Of a DNA stretch of 64,000 nucleotides, positions 59,211 to 64,000 are shown one piece after another. The position numbers and the translations under genes were made by a program. Positions within the stretch are counted from its first letter, which is position 1. The number at the start of each line of letters is the position of its first letter. The notes below the pieces were generated by a model that made no database searches, had not been told where the DNA came from, and saw only the letters and a list, made by a program, of their open reading frames with translations. The DNA is from DASQPA01 sp963756455. GTDB taxonomy: Bacteria; Acidobacteriota; Thermoanaerobaculia; Multivoradales; UBA5704. The stretch spans positions 496,001 through 560,000 of the forward strand of contig CAVWNC010000001.1 in the NCBI GenBank assembly GCA_963756455.1, in the 5' to 3' direction.

Positions 59211-59280
59211 CTGCCTTCGCTCCCGCCCGTACTCTGAGATCCGGTCCTTCAAAACCAATTTCATAGAAAGGAAGAGAGCG

Positions 59281-59589
59281 ATGCAGATTGTGATTCCCCG
59301 CTTCAGAGTGGGATGGATCGTGATGACCCCCGGAGCGCTCATGGCGCTCCTCGAATCCCGGGAAGATCCGAAGACCTTCGTCTCTCGCCACACCCAGGGC
59401 GATTGGGGAGATGTCGGCCCCGAGGAGTGGGCGAGAAACGAGTACGCCGCGACCCACGGCGAGCGGCTCATCTCGGTCTATCACACCCGCCACGGTCGGC
59501 AGCTCTCTCTCGTAACCGAGGGCAACCGATACGCCACAACGATGCTCGTGCCCGAACCTGAACCTCTGGAGCGAAAGGAGAACGTATGA
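59281..59589 (+). CDS. Conserved mobile-element protein, paralogue of 44545 gene
   Basis: 102 residues. VGWIVMTPGALMALLESRED, then RHTQGDWGDVGPEEWARNEY and GRQLSLVTEGNRYATTMLVP follow the same pattern as the protein at 44545. ATG at 59281 follows GGAAGAGAG. Its last 4 bases overlap the next gene. These genes are frequent beside ArdC and replication genes of plasmids. Role unknown. Confidence 0.75.
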   Translation: MQIVIPRFRVGWIVMTPGALMALLESREDPKTFVSRHTQGDWGDVGPEEWARNEYAATHGERLISVYHTRHGRQLSLVTEGNRYATTMLVPEPEPLERKENV

Positions 59590-59834
59590 AGCCCAAGACG
59601 CGCGAGGAAGCGAACCAGGAAGCCTCGAAGCTCGACACCTTGGCCAAGAGCTGCGGTCTCTCGGTTGCCTCGTTCATCGAGGAATACGCCCTGGAAGACG
59701 TGGTGCCCGGGATCTGCATGAACCCACACTGCGACTTCACCGCCGAATACGAGCCCGACCAGCGCGAGGGCTGGTGCGAGGAGTGCGGGACGCCCTCCGT
59801 CCGCAGCGGCATCTCCCTCGCCGGGATGATTTAG
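59586..59834 (+). CDS. Small putative zinc-ribbon protein
   Basis: 82 residues. GICMNPHCDFTAEYEPDQRE, then GWCEECGTPSVRSGISLAGM carries two CxxxxC/CxxC pairs that could bind zinc. The helical N-terminus (EANQEASKLDTLAKSCGLSV) precedes it. Similar small proteins accompany ArdC in mobile elements. ATGA overlap with the gene before. Confidence 0.75.
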   Translation: MKPKTREEANQEASKLDTLAKSCGLSVASFIEEYALEDVVPGICMNPHCDFTAEYEPDQREGWCEECGTPSVRSGISLAGMI

Positions 59835-59881
59835 CTCCACCCCTCTCCCCATCCCTATCGACTAGAAAAGGAGGTTCGCCT

Positions 59882-60784
59882 ATGGCGACCACGAAAGAGG
59901 CTCGCGCCGTTGCGCGCGAGCGAGTTACGGGCATTGCCCATGACATCCTCGCCGCCTTCGAATCCGGCGAGTTGCCTCAAGCGCTCGCCAAGCTCTTCAT
60001 CAGCCGTCAGATCGAAGTACCCTCAAAGCACTGGACCTGGACAAACCGCCTCGTGGGCATCCGGAAGGGCCATGTCTATGCTGCCGGCTTCCGGCAGTGG
60101 CAGGAGATCGGCCGCCGGGTGCGGAAGGGCCAGCATGCCTTCCATATCCTCGCTCCCCGGATTACGCGAGCCAAGGAAGACGACGAGGAGCGCGGGGTGA
60201 AAGAGGGCGATCTCCTCTGCCTCCGGTTCCTCGCGATCCCGGTCTTCGGCTACCTCCAGACCGAGGGCGACCCCCTGCCGGGTGCAGAAGAAGACTTGGC
60301 GTTCGTGGAGGGCCTCCCCCTCATCGAGGTCGCCCGCTCCTGGGGCCTCGCGGTCGAGACTTACTCTCTGGAGGATTCCCCTGATCGGCTGGGCTTCTTC
60401 GCCGCCGGCCGAGGCATCGGGCTCGGGGTCAGGAATCTCGAAACCTGGGCGCACGAACTCGTCCATGCCGCCGACCATCGCCTCGGGAAGCTCGTCGCCC
60501 GGAGCCTTGCTGCGGAAGTCGTCGCCGAGTTCGGTGCGGCGATCCTCCTCGAATGCCTGGGCTTCACCGAAGAGAGCGACCGCGGCGGCGCTTACGCTTA
60601 CCTGAAGCGGCACTGCGAGGAGAAGAAGCGGAATCTCCTCGGGGCCTGCTCCGAACTCCTCGACCGCACCTGCTCCGCGGTGGCCCTCATCTTGGAAACC
60701 GCGGATGCGCTCCAGGTCGAGGAAGACGGGTCGCCGGTACCGCCTCCCGCCACGGTGCCAGTCATGGCGGCACTTTCTGCCTGA
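59882..60784 (+). CDS. ArdC-like antirestriction protein with zincin domain
   Basis: 300 residues. The N-terminal ssDNA-binding region reads SGELPQALAKLFISRQIEVP, then KHWTWTNRLVGIRKGHVYAA and FRQWQEIGRRVRKGQHAFHI. The C-terminal metallopeptidase has HELVHAADH. ArdC proteins protect entering DNA from restriction during transfer. AAAGGAGG is eight bases before the ATG at 59882. It is third in a coupled row and followed by a terminator. Confidence 0.88.
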   Translation: MATTKEARAVARERVTGIAHDILAAFESGELPQALAKLFISRQIEVPSKHWTWTNRLVGIRKGHVYAAGFRQWQEIGRRVRKGQHAFHILAPRITRAKEDDEERGVKEGDLLCLRFLAIPVFGYLQTEGDPLPGAEEDLAFVEGLPLIEVARSWGLAVETYSLEDSPDRLGFFAAGRGIGLGVRNLETWAHELVHAADHRLGKLVARSLAAEVVAEFGAAILLECLGFTEESDRGGAYAYLKRHCEEKKRNLLGACSELLDRTCSAVALILETADALQVEEDGSPVPPPATVPVMAALSA

Positions 60785-60822
60785 AGTTCTCCTCCTCGAT
60801 CGACCACCGACAATCCCACCCT

Positions 60823-60852
60823 CCCCCAGGACTATCCCTGGGGGCTTTTTTG
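60823..60852 (+). terminator. Rho-independent terminator after ArdC
   Basis: CCCCCAGG (60823-60830) and CCTGGGGG (60837-60844) followed by CTTTTTTT, 39 bases after the ArdC stop. Confidence 0.9.
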
Positions 60853-60898
60853 TATGCCGCCAGCCTGGGAAGGAAGCCTTCGCCCTCGGCGCTCGTCC

Positions 60899-63574
60899 CT
60901 AAAAAGTGAAGCGCACCCCGACCTCGTAGCTGCGCGGTTGGGTGAAGCCCGTCGCGCCGCCCCAGGGAATCGTGCCGCAACCCGAGGCGGTCTCGCAGAC
61001 GCCCGTGACTTGCTCGGTGCCAAGGACGTTCAGGACGGTGCCGATGAGCGAGCTATTCACCGTGCCGACCACGAACCCCTTGCGGATCTCGACGTTGGCG
61101 TTGTAGGTGCTGCTCGCTCGGAAGCTGCCGCGCGGCGCGAGATACTCTACGTTGCCCAAGGCCGGCGTCGCCTTGCTATACGGAAAAGGTGAGGAGTAGT
61201 CGCTTTGGATGCCGAGACTCCAGTCGTGCGGCAGGCGCACGTAGCCGTCCAGCCGAACGCGGTGGCGGCGGTCGTCGGAGAGATAGCCATCACGGTTCAC
61301 GAAGAGGGCCGGATAGACGTCGAAGTCGGGTCCGGCGTTCTGGGTGTACTCGATGCTGCCGCGGGACGTGGAGTAGACGTAGGAGGCACGGAAATCAAGC
61401 CACTCTGCGGGATGGCTGAGCATCGAAAGGAGCACGCCCTCGTAGTCGCGTTTCGCAGCCGGCAGGTTCGCGACCTCGAAGGCCGAGCAGTTTGTGCCGT
61501 TCGGATCGGGGGTCGGGTTCGGGACGTTCTCCGAGCAGGTATCCTCGAAGATATGATTAGCCTTTTTGTGGATGTATGACAGCTCGACCGAGGTACGGTT
61601 CAGAAGCTCACGCTCGATGCCCACCGTGTACTCGGTCGTGGTCAAAGGCTTCAATCCGGGCTCGATGATCTCAGGGGATGATCCCATCTCGTTATATTCA
61701 AAGTAGCCCAAGGGATCGCGGCGCAGCGGATCGCTCGCGAGGTAGCCCGCCGGGCCGAAGGGTCCGCCTGCCCGACATGCGGCCGCAGTCGGGAAGAAGG
61801 CCGAGCACGGCCGGTAGGAGAAGACCGGGGCGCTGTTCGTCCGGGTATAAAACGGCAACGTCAGTCCGTTCGGCGACATGAAGACGCCGTAGCTCCCGCG
61901 GAGCGCGGTCTTCGCGTCGCCCGTGAGATCCAGCGCAAAGCCCAAACGCGGCTGGAGCACATGCTGGTCGGCGATCTCTACCCCGGCATCGTTTCGGAAG
62001 CGGACCTCGTCGTAGCGCACGCCAAGCTGGAGTGTGAGGGGCGCGAGCGGCCGCCAGGCATCCTGCATATAGGCGGAGTCGAGCGTGCCCGAAAACCGCG
62101 CGAAGCCGAGGGGCTCCTGGAGCATGAGAGACGCACCCTTGTCGATCGGCCCGTTGAAGTCTTGATATGTCGCGCCGCCCGCAAGGTCGTTTTCGATGCG
62201 GAAGCGCAGATTGCTCCTTCCAAGGCCGAGCTTCCAGTCGTGGCTCCCCCCGAACTCCGCAAGGAAGCCGCCGAGACTTGCCGCTGCCTCGTCGCGGTCC
62301 CGATCAGAGAACTGGACATTCGGGTAGTTCACCGAGGAGACACCGGTCGCCTGATCGGCAACACCGGGAGTCGAGAAGTCGCCGCTCTGCGGAAAGCGGT
62401 TTATCGGATCGTGCTTCGAGCCGAAGAGAAGCTCCGCGAGAAGACTCGGCCCGAGAATACCCGATGCCTCGGCCTGGCGGATCGGGCCGCCCTGCTCTTG
62501 GATCGCCGCCGCGGCCGGTTCGACGAAGAGGCCGGCGTTGTAGTTATGGATCTCTGAAGGATCGGCGGCGTATTTGAGGACCGCGTGCCAGCCCGAAGCG
62601 ACTTGCCAGTTCAGTTTCAAAAGATCGTTTTGGCCTCGGGTGGTCTTCGTAATCACCGAGCCGGTCGGCGTCGACTTGCTTTGAATGAGATCGAGCGCGC
62701 CGAAAAACCATAGCCGGTCGCGCACGATCGGCCCGCCAAGCGTCGCGGTGGGCTTCAGAAAATCGGTCTCGTTCGCGTCGCGATTGAAGTGGGCGCCGTT
62801 TTCATTGAATTGGCTCGCGTTGTACCGCGCGTCGAGCGTTCCGGAGAACCGGTTTCCGCCGGACTTCGTGACGACGTTTATGACGCCTCCCGAGGCGTGG
62901 CCGAACTCGGCGGCGAAGCCGGCCGTCTGAAATGAGATTTCCGCGATGGCGTCGAAATTTACGTTGGCGGAGAAGGTCGCGGTGACGGGGTCCGTGGTTT
63001 CGAGGCCGTCGATGTAGTAGGCGTTCTCGCCAAAGGTCGAGCCGAAGATGCGCGGGTCGCCCGTGCCGTTGTCGGCGCCTGCCGCGCGGCCGACGACTGA
63101 GAGGTAGCTGCGGCTCTGCGTGCCGACCGACGTGCGGTCAAGGTATTCGCCCGAGTAGACACTGCTCATCCCGGCGCGACTCACATCGACGACGGGTGGG
63201 GCGGTCGTGACCGTGATTGACTCGGCGATCCGGCCGGGTGCGAGCGTCGCGAGGACTTCGGTCGCGCGGTCGAGCAACACTACGACCGCCGTGAACTCCG
63301 TCGTCTCGAAACCCGCGAGTTCGAAATGCACCTCATAGGTGCCGGGAGGGAGGTAAGCGAAAGAGAAGGTGCCATCGGGTCTCGTTTGGGTCCTCTGCGG
63401 ACCGCCAATGAGGGAGGGCGAAGTGATCGCGACCACCACACCGGAGAGGACGCTTCCCCCTTCGTCCTTCACGGTACCGACGAGGCGGCCAGTCGTGCCC
63501 TGAGCTGAGACCGGGGGCGCCGCCTGGAGCGCGAGCGCAAGGACGAGCGTGCCAAGGAAAAGCGAGGCTTTCAT
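60899..63574 (-). CDS. TonB-dependent receptor with carboxypeptidase-regulatory N-terminal domain
   Basis: 891 residues. Signal peptide (LFLGTLVLALALQAAPPVSA), a carboxypeptidase-D-regulatory domain (GRLVGTVKDEGGSVLSGVVV to about 115), a plug with GENAYYIDGLETTDPV and GGVINVVTKSGGNRFSG, and a beta barrel ending in VGVRFTF with terminal Phe. Such receptors are abundant in Acidobacteriota and import oligomers or siderophores. No canonical TonB box is clear. Its base use matches the high-GC core of the window. It sits beside the mobile element and may be outside it. Confidence 0.93.
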   Translation of the reverse strand: MKASLFLGTLVLALALQAAPPVSAQGTTGRLVGTVKDEGGSVLSGVVVAITSPSLIGGPQRTQTRPDGTFSFAYLPPGTYEVHFELAGFETTEFTAVVVLLDRATEVLATLAPGRIAESITVTTAPPVVDVSRAGMSSVYSGEYLDRTSVGTQSRSYLSVVGRAAGADNGTGDPRIFGSTFGENAYYIDGLETTDPVTATFSANVNFDAIAEISFQTAGFAAEFGHASGGVINVVTKSGGNRFSGTLDARYNASQFNENGAHFNRDANETDFLKPTATLGGPIVRDRLWFFGALDLIQSKSTPTGSVITKTTRGQNDLLKLNWQVASGWHAVLKYAADPSEIHNYNAGLFVEPAAAAIQEQGGPIRQAEASGILGPSLLAELLFGSKHDPINRFPQSGDFSTPGVADQATGVSSVNYPNVQFSDRDRDEAAASLGGFLAEFGGSHDWKLGLGRSNLRFRIENDLAGGATYQDFNGPIDKGASLMLQEPLGFARFSGTLDSAYMQDAWRPLAPLTLQLGVRYDEVRFRNDAGVEIADQHVLQPRLGFALDLTGDAKTALRGSYGVFMSPNGLTLPFYTRTNSAPVFSYRPCSAFFPTAAACRAGGPFGPAGYLASDPLRRDPLGYFEYNEMGSSPEIIEPGLKPLTTTEYTVGIERELLNRTSVELSYIHKKANHIFEDTCSENVPNPTPDPNGTNCSAFEVANLPAAKRDYEGVLLSMLSHPAEWLDFRASYVYSTSRGSIEYTQNAGPDFDVYPALFVNRDGYLSDDRRHRVRLDGYVRLPHDWSLGIQSDYSSPFPYSKATPALGNVEYLAPRGSFRASSTYNANVEIRKGFVVGTVNSSLIGTVLNVLGTEQVTGVCETASGCGTIPWGGATGFTQPRSYEVGVRFTF

Positions 63575-63869
63575 AAAGCTCTTGCACCTCCAGGATTGTA
63601 CGTTCGCTCGGCGGCCTGAGATTTTCGCAGTATTTCTTCAAATATTGACTATGGGCGCTTAGCCTCCTCTGCGCCAGCGCAGTGAAGGTCAGTCGCATTC
63701 GTCACGATGCGCGGAGTCTAAGGAAACAGACCTTGCTGGTCAATTGAGAGTGGGAGGAGGACAGGGGTCCGCAGACCATGCAAACGCGGGAACGGTAGAC
63801 CCGTAGGTAACGAAAGCTTTCATGAGGACGCCTGGAAGGATGTAGGATCAAGACCCGTAGGCTGCCGGT
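63575..63869. promoter_or_regulatory. Divergent region, receptor / Ser-Thr kinase
   Basis: 295 bases without a believable gene, less GC-rich than the flanks. The plus-strand ATG at 63870 has no strong ribosome site. I see no clear -35/-10. Confidence 0.4.
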
Positions 63870-64000
63870 ATGGGAATAGGCGTGTCTGATCCCGAGGAGA
63901 CCGCAAGCGTCGGACCTGAACCTCCTCCCCGGAGAGGGCGGGGGGAATGGCTGCCCGGCCACGTGGTTGGCGACCGCTACGAAATCCGGGAACACCTCGG
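63870..64000 (+). CDS. Serine/threonine protein kinase, N-terminus (cut by window)
   Basis: From ATG at 63870 the frame reads MGIGVSDPEETASVG, then a Pro/Arg linker, then GHVVGDRYEIREHLG, the glycine-rich loop start of Hanks-type bacterial kinases (G.yeI...LG). A GTG at 63882 is an alternative start. The rest lies outside. In Acidobacteria such kinases often carry C-terminal TPR or TolB-like domains. Confidence 0.7.
   Translation, partial: MGIGVSDPEETASVGPEPPPRRGRGEWLPGHVVGDRYEIREHL

Larger units (their letters stand above)
58589..59280. other. Non-coding block with large dyad, small ORF and terminator
   Basis: 692 bases between divergent genes, no convincing long gene. It contains a possible 56-codon ORF (58600-58770), a 146-base dyad (58847-58992), a smaller dyad TACATACC/GGTATGTA (59049-59077) and a strong terminator hairpin (59184-59210). 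The organisation suits a replication or transfer origin of the element, but no function is proven. Confidence 0.55.
44545..60784. mobile_element. Integrative mobilizable/conjugative element (approximate extent)
   Basis: A run of element-type genes: primase-like (44826), RuvC-fold nuclease (45891), large serine recombinase (46909), replication-relaxation protein (54199), VirD4/HerA-type ATPase (57308) and ArdC (59882), with cargo (Fic, HicBA, SIR2-TPR, NlpC/P60-like). Related 95-102-residue proteins lie near both ends (44545 and 59281). The exact attachment sites are not identified; extent is set by gene content. Confidence 0.5.

Overview
The window is high-GC bacterial DNA, most probably from an Acidobacteriota-type organism. 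This is inferred from the gene mix: a TonB-dependent receptor with a carboxypeptidase-regulatory N-terminus, a Ser/Thr kinase, EgtB, an NtrY/NtrC-like sigma-54 pair, and many XRE and TPR regulators. No rRNA or tRNA gene is visible, so placement below domain level is a guess. Many genes start with GTG or TTG and overlap their neighbours by ATGA/GTGA/TTGA. A set of promoters of the form TAnnnT-N6 to N8-ATG suggests common leaderless transcripts.

1-13.3 kb is core and housekeeping: a hybrid histidine kinase (cut by the window edge), a trxB / MoxR-type ATPase / VWA operon whose VWA member is frameshifted, a nucleotidyltransferase, an EamA transporter, an aldo/keto reductase, two PIN-domain toxin-antitoxin loci and L-serine dehydratase. 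A tandem array of 64-bp hairpin units lies at 7.8-8.15 kb. 13.3-20.5 kb holds a TPM-domain protein and then a five-gene operon: two tandem Omp85-like proteins, a small envelope protein, a sensor kinase and a sigma-54 activator. A well-spaced sigma-54 promoter precedes the operon. 20.5-37.2 kb is again largely housekeeping: Uma2, a phosphatidylethanolamine operon (psd-pssA plus a dehydrogenase-like protein without its catalytic cysteine), rimI-tsaB, mutS, nagZ, egtB and a CPBP protease. Inside it, a 1.3-kb block between tsaB and a tetR gene is bounded by 33-bp direct repeats and carries an orphan lanthipeptide-like precursor plus a frameshifted DUF3800 gene.

37.2-44.3 kb is accessory: gene fragments, four complete XRE regulators and a shorter one, two long TPR or TPR-like proteins, and a secreted cysteine-repeat peptide next to one TPR gene. 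44.5-60.8 kb reads as an integrative mobilizable or conjugative element. It holds a CHC2 primase-like protein, a RuvC-fold nuclease, a large serine recombinase with a small coupled partner, a replication-relaxation protein, a VirD4/HerA-type ATPase and an ArdC antirestriction protein. Its cargo is Fic, HicBA, a SIR2-TPR protein (candidate phage defence) and a secreted NlpC/P60-like protein. Related small proteins lie near both ends. The window ends with a TonB-dependent receptor and the start of a Ser/Thr kinase.

Several genes (VWA, DUF3800, a small conserved protein, Fic, the second recombinase partner) are each broken by a single-base shift, most beside a short homopolymer. They may be real decay or assembly errors, and the two cannot be told apart from this sequence alone.
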